This document shows, in pieces, positions 9,001-18,600 of a stretch of 64,000 nucleotides of DNA (the first letter of the stretch is position 1; every line of letters starts with the position of its first letter). The notes under the pieces are model-generated. The model worked only from the letters and a program-made list of their open reading frames with translations, did no database searches and was not told where the DNA came from. The stretch lies in NCBI GenBank assembly GCA_902834055.1, contig CADFHB010000001.1:137880-201879 (forward strand), given 5' to 3'. Source of the stretch: Lactobacillaceae bacterium. GTDB lineage: Bacteria; Bacillota; Bacilli; Lactobacillales; Lactobacillaceae. The position numbers and the translations under genes were made by a program.

Positions 9001-10905
9001 GGCCGTTGGTTCAGCAATATGGCTAATACTGCTGGTAAGCATATTAGTCGAATGGCTCAATCTGCTCGACGTGGTTGGAACAACATGAATCGTGAGACAC
9101 AACGGTTTTCGCGACAACAACAGCGTGCTACTCAGCAGATGTGGAACCGTATGGGGCGGACAATCCAGCAAGGCTGGAACCGTTCGTTACGGTTTGCAAT
9201 TCGTGGTATTCAACGTGAACGCCGTCAACATCAGATCTTCACTCGGCAGGTTGACCGCCTTCACAATCGCATGTGGCGTAACTTAGCTCGTTATGTCACT
9301 CAAGGTTGGAACCGTAGCAATCGTTTGACTCGTCAAGGCACACTTCGTCAGATGAGACAACATCAAACGATGTCCACACGAATTGCGCAATTCAACGCAA
9401 ATATGTGGAAGAATATCCAGAAAACTTCCTCTGACGGTATGTCCATAACTCAACAGATTAACCTTACCGGGTTAAAGACTATCAGTAGCGGATGGAATAG
9501 TACCTGGAATAACTTAAGAGACTTCTTTAGTAAAATTTGGGATGCTATTAAGAAACTTGCTGCCGATGGTATGAATGCTGTTATCGGTGTCATTGATGGT
9601 GGTATTAGTGCGATTGATAAAGTTTGGAGTTTCTTCACTGGACATGGTTCTGGTATTGGTAAGCTCCCCAAGGTTCACCTGGCTCAAGGTGGTGTCGTTC
9701 ACCGCTCACTGGCCGTTGTTAACGACGGCACTGGTAGCAACTGGAAGGAACTAATGCAATTTCCTGACGGTTCTTGGGGAATGAGTCAGGAACGGAATGC
9801 AACCTTAATGCTCCCGGTTGGTACCCGTGTTTATAACGGGGAAGAAACCAAAGGAATCATGAACGCCGCCGGAATTGAGCGCTACGCTACCGGTGGTGTT
9901 GTCGGTGTTCAGCACTTTGCCGGTGGTGGTTTCGTCCGTACACTTGAAAACTGGGTAGCTGGTATCGGTGACGCTATCGGCGGTCTTGGTGAAAAGTTCC
10001 GGTCAATGGAAGATTACCTTGAGACACCTGTGCAGAAAATGAAGAACCTTATCCAAAATGCCGTTGGTGGCGACTATGGTCAAATTGGCCACTGGGGTGA
10101 ATTAGCCCACGGTGAATGGGACAAAATCACAGACGGTATGACTCACTGGGTACGTCACACCATCACTGATTTCCTCTACTCATTTGAGAACCAATCTTTA
10201 TCTCGTGACATGATGCGGGCTGCCGCTACCATTAACAAGCTAAAGCCTAGCGATGGTTTCTTTGGCTTATTGTGGCAAGTAATTATGAGTGAATCTGGTG
10301 GACGTAATATCATGCAACAGATTCATGATGTTAACTCCGGCGGTAATGAAGCCGGTGGTATTTTGCAATATACGCCTGGTACCTTTGCTAAATATGCTTT
10401 ACCTGGACACGGTGTGCGTATGAATGACTTTAACCAACTGCTTGCTTTCTTTAACAACAGCGATTGGCTTAACTCGATTGGTTCGACCATTATTCGTGGT
10501 GTAAGCAAGATCGACTGGTTGCACTCTGGCCCACAGGGGGGACGGCGTGATAATTTCTGGCCACATTTTGCTGACGGTGGGATTGCTACTCAGCCTTCTA
10601 TCTTTGGTGAAGCAGGGGCTGAAATGGCTATTCCACTGGACACAATGAAGTCCTCACGTGCATGGCAATTAATGCGGCAAGTAGTCAACTACTACTCTGA
10701 CTCAACCGAGACGGCTTCGCAGAGTGAGCCAACGGACTTATCCAAGCTGGAAAAGAAGTTTGACTCTCTACTCTCACAAAATCAAGCTATGATCAGCCTA
10801 CTCGATAAGCTGATTGGTGTAACGGCAACAGCTACCGACCCTAACGCCCGGTATAAGCGTACTCAGCGTGACATTAACTTGGCTCACGCTCAATCATTCG
10901 TATAG
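6019..10905 (+). CDS. Tail tape measure protein with lytic transglycosylase-like domain
   Basis: At 1628 residues this is the longest gene here; it sets tail length and is ejected with DNA. Residues about 10-280 are coiled coil. The region around 290-530 matches tape-measure N-terminal domains (SGVEYNVEQNKMVSTWTTLT). Residues about 848-985 hold near-identical tandem repeats. An Arg/Gln/Trp-rich stretch follows. Near residue 1425 MSESGG with candidate catalytic Glu1425, then GGILQYTPGTF, resembles an SLT transglycosylase domain for local wall opening. ATG at 6019 follows GGAGGT and overlaps the GT stop. Confidence 0.93.
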   Translation: MPKVSNVIATKIALDMVEASTSIRNLTTVVNSATQAWKANEANMRAAGDYAGAARAKYEGLGNVISAQRDKIEALERKQSEMNTIDKKAADQYLELRSKLNEYREEMDKLDTTTEKGKARYKELDEAITRTKQELDSLDTGTVKSAEQFLKYGQEVDRAKAKLASLESQQRRAAQQVDLENSGVVRLNATMRAQGALASATAERLRSEGQNYQAMTVEVNNLRSRLDTLRNIQQREVQLLSSTRARMGETSTEYMKQATRVQELGTKIQDTRSKIAELNATMQRTPTGWLGNVASRLDSIQGRADRVSTTFGRIFGATAAANLFTNALGSISARMGDLIKSGVEYNVEQNKMVSTWTTLTGSASKAKPMIDSINRMSKATGQNVDVVNELEQGFYHLNSSKSQADGMTSSLLNMADAVGLNGEQIRAVEQDMVHGMATGKITQGELNQISQYFPMIDAAMAKHFHTTIKGMRQMAKAGKITSKDLQDVFEQLGNGKYKKAAENMMNSYFGVFRTIRASSKRLMGDIEAPFMTATNPILQATRKWINDDRTDKEFSRFGKHISKALNKVISAFGGSNFSTKTLDNALKSATRGVDELGDVISRHHAQISSFFRAFKAGSAAQIKIFAAVFVDLSKVLLPVLNLMARFPKTSAALVTGMLLASRAVRTLQAGISGFETLKDVSQKIRKFGRNLKNIPEKKTIAVNALTEKAQTKMSTFKKTVASIQKDFEVRGHAAVATGITNIKRFGTAILQLPKRVIVRTRAIITSAISNTRRLGATLRSIPHRIVVSTQSAVASLRRLRLGARLAATTSKAAFTTIGIGARAAGMAIDAMGGPIGVAIMAFTTLYSHSAKFRKFCNGIISGAAKAGKALVSGIGGAITKTANFVKNNWKEIGLYLVNPIAGALNSLYKHNAKFRKFVNGIASGAMKAGKALVSGIGGAVTKSISFVKNNWKEIGLYLVNPVAGAINSLYKHNARFRKFANGIANAAKSMAGKVGRWFSNMANTAGKHISRMAQSARRGWNNMNRETQRFSRQQQRATQQMWNRMGRTIQQGWNRSLRFAIRGIQRERRQHQIFTRQVDRLHNRMWRNLARYVTQGWNRSNRLTRQGTLRQMRQHQTMSTRIAQFNANMWKNIQKTSSDGMSITQQINLTGLKTISSGWNSTWNNLRDFFSKIWDAIKKLAADGMNAVIGVIDGGISAIDKVWSFFTGHGSGIGKLPKVHLAQGGVVHRSLAVVNDGTGSNWKELMQFPDGSWGMSQERNATLMLPVGTRVYNGEETKGIMNAAGIERYATGGVVGVQHFAGGGFVRTLENWVAGIGDAIGGLGEKFRSMEDYLETPVQKMKNLIQNAVGGDYGQIGHWGELAHGEWDKITDGMTHWVRHTITDFLYSFENQSLSRDMMRAAATINKLKPSDGFFGLLWQVIMSESGGRNIMQQIHDVNSGGNEAGGILQYTPGTFAKYALPGHGVRMNDFNQLLAFFNNSDWLNSIGSTIIRGVSKIDWLHSGPQGGRRDNFWPHFADGGIATQPSIFGEAGAEMAIPLDTMKSSRAWQLMRQVVNYYSDSTETASQSEPTDLSKLEKKFDSLLSQNQAMISLLDKLIGVTATATDPNARYKRTQRDINLAHAQSFV
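8560..8970 (+). repeat. Tandem 186-bp coding repeat in tape measure gene
   Basis: Copies begin at 8560, 8746 and 8932, an exact 62-codon period. The first two are full length and the third is partial. Each starts with H-[SN]-A-[KR]-F-R-K-F and contains GKALVSGIGGA and FVKNNWKEIGLYLVNP. The DNA has diverged at silent positions, so the duplication is not very recent. Confidence 0.85.
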
Positions 10906-10917
10906 GAGGTGACGTGA

Positions 10918-11793
10918 TTGGCAGGAAAAGATTTAGACATCTCACATATCCGGTATAACTGGCCGAAGTTATTCATTAAGCCGCCGGATGGTGATGAGAT
11001 TGACGCAGAAGATATTACCAGCGGGTTGCGTTATCTCGATGATGACTCAGACCCGATTCTTACTAACACTTACGCACAAGATGCGGTTACGGACGGTCAA
11101 GCGTACTCGTACTCACAGATTGGTATGAATACGATCAACAGCCGTTTTTTCTTGAAGTATAGTGACTGGTACGACTACAAAATGAAGAAACATGAAATTG
11201 CTCGCTTCTTCATGCAAAAGGGGTTATATCGGATCAGGACCGATGCAGAACCCGGGATCGTTAAATTCGTTCGTGCTGGTAACTTTGAGATTAAAAATCC
11301 AGAGGATGGCACACACATCGTGCAGTTTACAATCCCGTTCGATAATCCATCTGGAGTTAAGTGGTCGTATGCGTATAGTGACGAGTTAATGGAGTACGAT
11401 AAGAATCTTTGGCAATACGGTATGAACTTACCGAATGGTCAAGATCTGCAATATCACTTCGTTAATACACACAATTTCGACATCTACAACGCTAGCGACA
11501 TTGACATGGATCCACGTGAGAAGTACCCAGTACAAATTATTGTGACGGGCTTTCATGGGAAGTTTGACATGATTAACGAAACCACTGGGGACGAGATTAT
11601 CTACACCGAACCACTAGCCCCCGAAGACACGCTGGTTTGGGATAAACTATCTGTCTTCAAAAACGGCAAACTTGATAATGGTGCAACTAATCTTGCTTGG
11701 GTTCGCTTAAAACGGAAGTGGAACCACTTTAAAATCTACGGTTATGACAACGTGGATATCCGGTTCCATTTCCGCTTTGTTTACTTGAATTAA
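10918..11793 (+). CDS. Distal tail protein (Dit)
   Basis: A 291-residue protein directly after the tape measure, where the Dit ring protein that joins tube, hub and fibres is encoded. The N-terminal beta-rich part and the later SDWYDYKMKKHEIARFFMQK and NPSGVKWSYAYSD segments fit phage tail-component family proteins. The C-terminal half (MINETTGDEIIYTEPLA, WVRLKRKWNHFKIYG) fits the galectin-like Dit part. TTG at 10918 is supported by AGGAGGTGA at 10904-10912. No extra carbohydrate-binding insertion is evident. Confidence 0.85.
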   Translation: MAGKDLDISHIRYNWPKLFIKPPDGDEIDAEDITSGLRYLDDDSDPILTNTYAQDAVTDGQAYSYSQIGMNTINSRFFLKYSDWYDYKMKKHEIARFFMQKGLYRIRTDAEPGIVKFVRAGNFEIKNPEDGTHIVQFTIPFDNPSGVKWSYAYSDELMEYDKNLWQYGMNLPNGQDLQYHFVNTHNFDIYNASDIDMDPREKYPVQIIVTGFHGKFDMINETTGDEIIYTEPLAPEDTLVWDKLSVFKNGKLDNGATNLAWVRLKRKWNHFKIYGYDNVDIRFHFRFVYLN

Positions 11794-11805
11794 GGAGGTG
11801 TGACT

Positions 11806-13980
11806 ATGATTTCAGCATTAGAAGCATTAGATCAATATCGCTACACTTACTTTGGATTCATGTCGCACCCGACTGACAAGGATCCTTGGCAAGCAACACC
11901 GATGATGGCCGTGTCTAACAACTTGGTTGAATGGGAAGAAGTCGGCGGTTTTGATCAACTCAACGGTTTACGCGATGGCTATCTAAAGAAGATCGGCGAT
12001 TACTATTACATCATCGGCACGGGCGGTTTCTACAAAACTAATGACTTCATTACTTTTACGTCGCTCAAGGGGCTAAAGACCGATAAATTTAAAGACGTGT
12101 GGGCACCTGAAATCTTTCAGGATAACGACGAGAATTATCATATTGTTTACTGTGCTGGCGATATGGATAAAGGTATCTTTGATGTTTATATTGCCGACTT
12201 TGATCCTAAAAAAGACGAAATTGCCACGCAAGGCCAGCAAGTATGTTTCTATGCTGATGATATAGATAATACTTGGAGAATCGATCCTGACATTACAGTG
12301 ATCCACGGTATTTACTATCTCACCTTAGCTGGTAACTATATTTTTAGTTCCAACAACTATATTGGGCCATATCAGAAATTCCCAGTTAACTTCGCCCCGA
12401 CGCCGCAAAAGTTTGGCTCTCACGACAGCCTGATCGATGGTTGGGTTGAGGGCCCTAACATGTTCGTGGATGGTGATACTGTAAGGCTGTTTGCCGATCA
12501 AGCTGCTGGCAATGGACTAGTTTTTCGATCGGCGACTGTTGGCAACATGTTCGACTGGACGGCTATCGAAAAGACGCATTGTTCATTTAAAATGCGGCAC
12601 GGCTCAATTGTGGTTAACGACTCGATAAACGCTAGTGTCCCAGCTGAGATTGACGACGCCCCAAAGATCGATGACAAGATGACAATCCAAGGGTTGCATG
12701 ATAAGCACCCGGTTGCTCTCACTTGCTTCATGAAGAACTCCTTTCAATGGCAGTATGAGAACAATCAGACTAATCAAATCCAATTCATCGCCTATAATGA
12801 TGGATCACCGTCGTTCTCGTGTATCGCGATTGAATCAACGATTGCCTTTAATAACGACTTGTTCATCATTAAGAACATCGAAGAAGACGATAACGGTTCG
12901 GAGCTTTACACGGTTACGGCCATGCAATACGTCAATTCGGAAATTGGCCGGGTACGTCAACGAAACGTCCGTAATGGTACGCTAACGTACACGGTTGACG
13001 CCGTGCTGGATTACTTCTTAAACGACAAAAAAGCCAATCCCTTTGGTTTTACGTATCACGTTTTTGGTGATTTTGATAAACAACAAATCGAAAATCTCGG
13101 TGCCTGCTCGGGTAAGGATATGATCAGTAAGATCATTGAGACCTGGCCAGGCACCGTCGTTTATCCAAGGGGCAAGACAATCAATGTCTATGCGCCGGGT
13201 GCTTTTAAGAAGAATTACGGCCGGCGCATTGTATATAAGTACCATTCATCCGATATGAAGCTGACCGAGGACTCAACCAACATCGTTAACCAGGTTTTGG
13301 CCATTGGCGCTACTAAAGAGAACAACGACAATCAGGCCGATAATCAAAACGGTGGTAGCAGCAATACGAACAACGGTACGAGTGCTAACACTGGTGGTAG
13401 CGGAAACGGTAATTCTGGGGGTGGCAATAACAACCCTCAACAGCCAACTGTTACTCCTGGCGCTAGTGTTGCCAATGCGGTTGCTTTTGCTAAATCTCCA
13501 ATCAACGCAGACTTTGGAGTTAACAAAGCGGCAATGATTGCAGACTTTTCTCGTCGATCACGAAGGCTCAGATACCTGGGTGCTGATGCTAACAAGTTAT
13601 ACGACACCATTAAAGGACAAGGAATTAGTCCAGAATGGTTCTTTGCTTACGAACTACAAGAAGACCTGAACCCACGTTGGGGTTGGCTCAACCATACTTA
13701 TCCGCATGGTGATGCTTATTCCGATGCTGTTTATATCTGTAATTGGATTAAACAGTGGGCCAACAGTAATGGCTTCCGTGCTGCAACTGAAGGCGGTCTT
13801 GGGAACCAATCAATGGCCGCTCAATGGAATGTTGAATTCCCCAAAGGCACCATTGGTCGATTATATCTGCAAGCTACTGCCGCCGCTTCTGCTGAAATGC
13901 TGGGACAAAACGGTGGATACTACGGCAAGCCTCTAGCTGGTTGTGCGGCACAAATTCGAGCATGGGGAGGTCATAGCTAA
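11806..13980 (+). CDS. Tail hub chain A: GH43-like propeller, N-terminal half of Tal hub, lysozyme-like domain
   Basis: 724 residues from ATG 11806 (AAGGAGG at 11792-11798). Residues about 15-280 resemble a GH43-type five-bladed propeller: RDGYLKKIGDYYYIIGT (candidate base Asp57), DVWAPEIFQ, RIDPDITVIHGIYYL (Asp162) and VEGPNMF (candidate acid Glu215). Residues about 300-505 match the first half of siphophage Tal hub domains (TYTVDAVLDYFLN, TEDSTNIVNQVLAIGATKE). An Asn/Gly/Ser-rich linker follows. The last ~165 residues (SPEWFFAYELQEDLNPRWGW, ending CAAQIRAWGG) look like a wall-hydrolase domain. The second half of the hub is in the next gene, which starts at the TAATG overlap. Domain assignments rest on motif recognition only. 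Confidence 0.8.
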   Translation: MISALEALDQYRYTYFGFMSHPTDKDPWQATPMMAVSNNLVEWEEVGGFDQLNGLRDGYLKKIGDYYYIIGTGGFYKTNDFITFTSLKGLKTDKFKDVWAPEIFQDNDENYHIVYCAGDMDKGIFDVYIADFDPKKDEIATQGQQVCFYADDIDNTWRIDPDITVIHGIYYLTLAGNYIFSSNNYIGPYQKFPVNFAPTPQKFGSHDSLIDGWVEGPNMFVDGDTVRLFADQAAGNGLVFRSATVGNMFDWTAIEKTHCSFKMRHGSIVVNDSINASVPAEIDDAPKIDDKMTIQGLHDKHPVALTCFMKNSFQWQYENNQTNQIQFIAYNDGSPSFSCIAIESTIAFNNDLFIIKNIEEDDNGSELYTVTAMQYVNSEIGRVRQRNVRNGTLTYTVDAVLDYFLNDKKANPFGFTYHVFGDFDKQQIENLGACSGKDMISKIIETWPGTVVYPRGKTINVYAPGAFKKNYGRRIVYKYHSSDMKLTEDSTNIVNQVLAIGATKENNDNQADNQNGGSSNTNNGTSANTGGSGNGNSGGGNNNPQQPTVTPGASVANAVAFAKSPINADFGVNKAAMIADFSRRSRRLRYLGADANKLYDTIKGQGISPEWFFAYELQEDLNPRWGWLNHTYPHGDAYSDAVYICNWIKQWANSNGFRAATEGGLGNQSMAAQWNVEFPKGTIGRLYLQATAAASAEMLGQNGGYYGKPLAGCAAQIRAWGGHS

Positions 13981-15632
13981 TGGCTAACTTAGGCTGGGGC
14001 TGGCCGTTCCCTAATATTCCGGCTAATGGTAGACCCACTGTTACAGAAAATGGTCAGCAATACGGACATACTGGCTGGATCCGTCCGGGTTCTACTAACG
14101 ATTATCACGATGGCTTCGACTTTGGTGCCGGGCTCTATAACGGTAATGTTTTAGCCGTTCACCCAGGTACCGTTTTCCAGATTGGATCATATACCTATTG
14201 GTGGTTTATCTGGATTAAGTCCCCAGACGGGTACAACATCGTATACCAGGAAGGCTTTAGGCGTAGTGACATCTATGTCAATGTTGGTCAACAGGTTAAT
14301 GTTGGTACACCTTTAGCGAGAGTAACTCAAGACCACACGCATATTGGTATTAGTAACAAGCCAATTGCGGTTGCTTATCAGCACGCCTTTATGGACGACG
14401 GCACCTGGCTAAACCCGGTTGATGTCATCGCTAACGGGATTGCTAGTGGCGGCACTAAGGTGCCGGATCCACCTAAACAGCAACAACAGGTACAGACGAA
14501 AGTTATCACCGAGGATAACAGTGCTCAATTTATTGCGGACGCCAAAAAATATCTTGGTGTTCCGTATGTCTGGGGTGGCCACAATAAGGCTAACCCCTGG
14601 GCAGGTATGGACTGTTCCGGATATGTAAGCCAGGTCTATCACGACTATGGGATTGAGATTCCGGCCTACACGATTGCGATGGAACATAACTTCAGAGAGA
14701 TACCTTACTCAGAGGTTACAACCGGTGATGTTGCCTTTTTCGGCCCTCATGGTGGTACACACCACATTGAACTAATGCTGGATCATAACACTTGTATCTA
14801 TGAGCCACAACCGGGTGAGGTTTGCAAAATGGAACCAATCAGTGTGAACCCGGCAACTTGGTATGGCCGTAACGACGAGATGCATAGTAAGATTTTTCCA
14901 ACTAAGACGGTTACGACAAATGTTTCGACAAGCAATGACAATTCCTCATCGTCAGATCAGGAATCCTACTACTTCCAGCCGTTCATCGTGCAGGACGACC
15001 ACTCGATCGACATGTGGGGCCTGCATCCTGGAGATGATGTACAGGACGATCGTTTCAAAGATCCTGAATCAATGAAGAAGTATGCACTAACTCAGCTGGT
15101 GCCTGACCCTGTGATCAGCATTGAAGTTATCACTGAGACGAATCTAACGCCTGTGCCGGGTGAAGAGGTCTATCTTACTATTCCTGAGCGGGGAACCTTG
15201 ATCGAACAATCTGACTCAACTACGCAGAGCGCTTATAATACGACGGTTACGGTCGTCGGGTTTACGGTTTATCCGTTCGATCCTTCTCAGGGGACAGACA
15301 TCACTTACGAAAACCTCCAAGCGTCTATCCTTCATGCACGAACCTATAGTGCTGACTTGAAAAGAATGGAACAGCTAGCTAACGCGATGCTGGATAGAAT
15401 GCCTGAGGTCTACTACACCAAAAAAGACCCTACTAGTGCCCACACGGTTAAACCCGGCGCTATATGGGCCAATCCATATAGTAGTAAGGAACTAAAAGAA
15501 AAAGGGGGTGACAACAACGGCGGAAAGCACGACTCCGGAACAACCAACAACTCCGGTACAACCGACAACACCAGCAAGCCAAGCACCGGCGGACAGTCAG
15601 GCTCAACAACCAGTCCTCCAAGCGCACACTAA
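13980..15632 (+). CDS. Tail hub chain B: M23 peptidase, NlpC/P60 peptidase, C-terminal half of Tal hub
   Basis: 550 residues. Residues 1-150 form an M23/LytM metallopeptidase with HDGFD (His43, Asp47) and DHTHIGI (His119, His121) as zinc ligands. Residues about 180-295 form an NlpC/P60 domain with the MDCSG cysteine Cys212 and His261/262 in GTHHIE. From residue about 330, YYFQPFIVQDDHSIDMWGLH and later ITYENLQASILHARTYSADL match the second half of Tal hub domains. In ordinary Tal proteins this directly follows the segment ending chain A. The tail is Gly/Ser/Thr-rich and overlaps the next gene in another frame. ATG at 13980 has GGGGAGGT upstream and overlaps the chain A stop. Confidence 0.85.
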   Translation: MANLGWGWPFPNIPANGRPTVTENGQQYGHTGWIRPGSTNDYHDGFDFGAGLYNGNVLAVHPGTVFQIGSYTYWWFIWIKSPDGYNIVYQEGFRRSDIYVNVGQQVNVGTPLARVTQDHTHIGISNKPIAVAYQHAFMDDGTWLNPVDVIANGIASGGTKVPDPPKQQQQVQTKVITEDNSAQFIADAKKYLGVPYVWGGHNKANPWAGMDCSGYVSQVYHDYGIEIPAYTIAMEHNFREIPYSEVTTGDVAFFGPHGGTHHIELMLDHNTCIYEPQPGEVCKMEPISVNPATWYGRNDEMHSKIFPTKTVTTNVSTSNDNSSSSDQESYYFQPFIVQDDHSIDMWGLHPGDDVQDDRFKDPESMKKYALTQLVPDPVISIEVITETNLTPVPGEEVYLTIPERGTLIEQSDSTTQSAYNTTVTVVGFTVYPFDPSQGTDITYENLQASILHARTYSADLKRMEQLANAMLDRMPEVYYTKKDPTSAHTVKPGAIWANPYSSKELKEKGGDNNGGKHDSGTTNNSGTTDNTSKPSTGGQSGSTTSPPSAH

Positions 15633-18600
15633 TGTCGCGGTACCGCATTCGATTGCTGACTATGATACCGACCTAATTCAGTTGAACGTGTGGACAGGTA
15701 CTAAGTGGGTCAATATCTTTGATGGTAACGATATGAATAACCTGAGTATTGACCTACACCGAGTAGCAAAGGTGGTTGATGACCAGGTTGTACAAATCAA
15801 TGATGCTGTTAAACGTGCCGATGATGCGGTCAAACAAGCTGGTAAGGCTATCGATGACTCTGCTACTAATAAACAGGCTATCGATGACGTTAATAAAGCT
15901 GTCGATGAGGCTAAGCAAAGCGCTAGCGACGCGCTGGATAGGATTAAGAATCTTGCCACTGGTAGTGCAATTCAGGATATCCAAAACAGTATCAAGCAAA
16001 CGACCGATGATGTCACCAAACTGAGAGACGACCAGGTTGCCCAATTAAAAAACGTCACTGGTCAAATTAATGACGCAGTAGCACAAGCTAAGGCCGCCGC
16101 TGATTCGCTTAATGCCAAAACAGAAGCCTTACAGTCAGCCGTTAAAAACGCCCAGAGTGACGCAACGGTTGCTACTCAAACGGCTAGTTCTGCTAACCTA
16201 ACGGCTATCGATGCTAAGAGTGATGCGGCAGTGGCAACGGCTACGGCTAAGCAAGTTACCGTCGATATGACTAACGTAAAAAGCGATGTGGTTGCTATCA
16301 AGGCTACGGCTAGTGAAGCAACTATCACGGCTGGTAATGCTGCTAGTGATGCAGCTACGGCAAAGGTAACTGCTAGTGAAGCTTCGGTTACTGCTACCGA
16401 CGCAAAAAGCGATGTCGCACAAGTTAAAACAACGGCGCAATCAATCTCATCTCGTGTGAGTGCGGTCGAGTCCGATGCTAATAAAAGGATTGCCGCTAAT
16501 AGTACAGCGATTGAACAAAACAAAAGTGCTATTACCCTTAAGGCTGACCAATCATCAATTGACAAGCTCGATGGTGAAATGAGCAGTGCGACTGCTCAAC
16601 TAGAAGTGCAAGCCGGTCAGATTAGTAGTAAGGCCGAATCAACAGAACTAAAAAAGGTATCTGATAAGGCCGACAGTGCGCAGTCGGACGCCCAAGCCGC
16701 TTCGACTAAGGCAGATAGTGCGATAGCTTCGGCTGCTAAGAACACGACGGCGATTGACCAGAACAGTAAGGCAATTGCCCTAAAAGCTGACCAGACAACC
16801 GTTGATAAGATTAATAAAACCGCTACTGATAATTCGGCAGCGGTTAATGTTTTAAATAATGAGATTAAGTTGAAGGTCGATAGTACGACAGTCAACAAGA
16901 TGATTGACGACAAGGGATTTACAACGGCTAAGCAAGCCCAAGCCTTAGTCGACCAATCTGCTACTAAGCTTAGTAGTACCATCACTGAGTTAAAGACGAC
17001 CGTTGATAACAACGGCAGTCTGATTAACTCGACTAACGACCGGTTAACCAATGTCACACAGGCTATTGATGGTTTGCAGACAACCGTAAAGGATAAGGCT
17101 AACCAGTCACAAATAACTCAGTTAGCTAACGCCTTACAAGTCAAGTTATCTGGTTCAATCATTGCCCAAGCAACTGATGTTACTCTTACTTACACAGGCA
17201 AGGAAAACGAGTACCCGCCTATCGCTCCTTTGGCTGGTATGAACGACGTTGATAAAGGCTCAACGCTGATACTGTCATTTGACTATGTTGCCAGCGACGA
17301 TACGAAACTGACTCCACAACTAGACGGTGACCCTTGGGTTCCTTGGGGAACCATTGTTAACGCCACTCCTGCAGCTAAAGGCAAGAAGGGCAGCTATAGT
17401 ATGACGATAACTGTCAATGATGATTCCTGGCAAAAGGGTAACGCCAAGAACCTATGTATTCGTTGTGACGGTTTCAAAGGCACGATTGAGATTACCAACT
17501 TAGTTCTTAAGTATGCTGACACGACCCTTAATGACGTCCAGAGTAGCTTCGATATGCTCCGTGACGACATTAACCTACGTGTCACTAAAGGTGATTTGTT
17601 ATCTCAAATTAATATCGCAGCTGGGCATACCTTAATTCAATCTAACAAGATTTTCCTGGACGCTGACTCAGTAGTCTTCGGTGGAACGGCGTTTATTCCT
17701 TCTGCGGCAATTGTAGATATTGCGGCGGATAAGATTACGTCGGGAACACTGGACGCCGGTAACATTCGAGTGATTAACCTCACCGCTGACAATATCCACG
17801 GTGGGACACTTGACGTGGGTAATATGCACGTTAAAAACTTCTCAGCCAATGATATTGAAGCTGGTTTGCTATCAGGGGTTACCTTTCGTTCGGGAACCAA
17901 AAGCCGGTTTTTTCAGACTTCAAAAGATAATATCTATTGGTTTAAGGACCTTAGTGCCCCTCTCGATGCCGGTGGTAGCTCAATGATTGGGGCTGATACC
18001 TATATCAACCCAGCCGGTGGTTTAACAGTTGCGGACACCAAGTTAATTCAACTTACGACATGGGGCGGTGGGAATCTCAACCCTGATGGAACCGTTACTG
18101 GGGTATCAGGTACGATGGGACACCCGAAATTAATGGTTGATTTAGATGGTGTTTTTAACCCCCTGGACGAATTCGGTAACGATTATGTTAATGGAGGAGC
18201 AAAAACATCTTCAATTTACCAATGGGTAAGTGACCATGAATTTACAAGGCTATCACGGCATTTTGGTTTCCAAGTTTACCTTAACAGTAAGATTGACCAT
18301 TCCGAATTTTACGTTCAAAAGGACAACAAAGTGGGTGCTTATTTTGGTGGGGGAAACAACGGCAACGAAATCACTTTTTCAACCGGTGGTGACGGCACAA
18401 TTAATTTTAACTCGCCCCTAAATGTGTATGGCCCTCTTAACGTCACTGGTGCTAAGCACTCGATTGTCAAGACCTCTCAGGGCTATGTTGGTGTCAACGC
18501 TTACGAAACGGCTGAGTATTATTTTGGTGACATTGGCGAAGCAAACACCGGCGATGGTAGTCAAGTGATTATCGGAATCGACAAAATCTTTAGTGAAACG

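Noticed and set aside
16176..16565. Hydrophobic reverse open frame that looks membrane-like
   Set aside because: Antisense of Ala/Thr/Asp-rich coiled-coil coding repeats; composition artefact.
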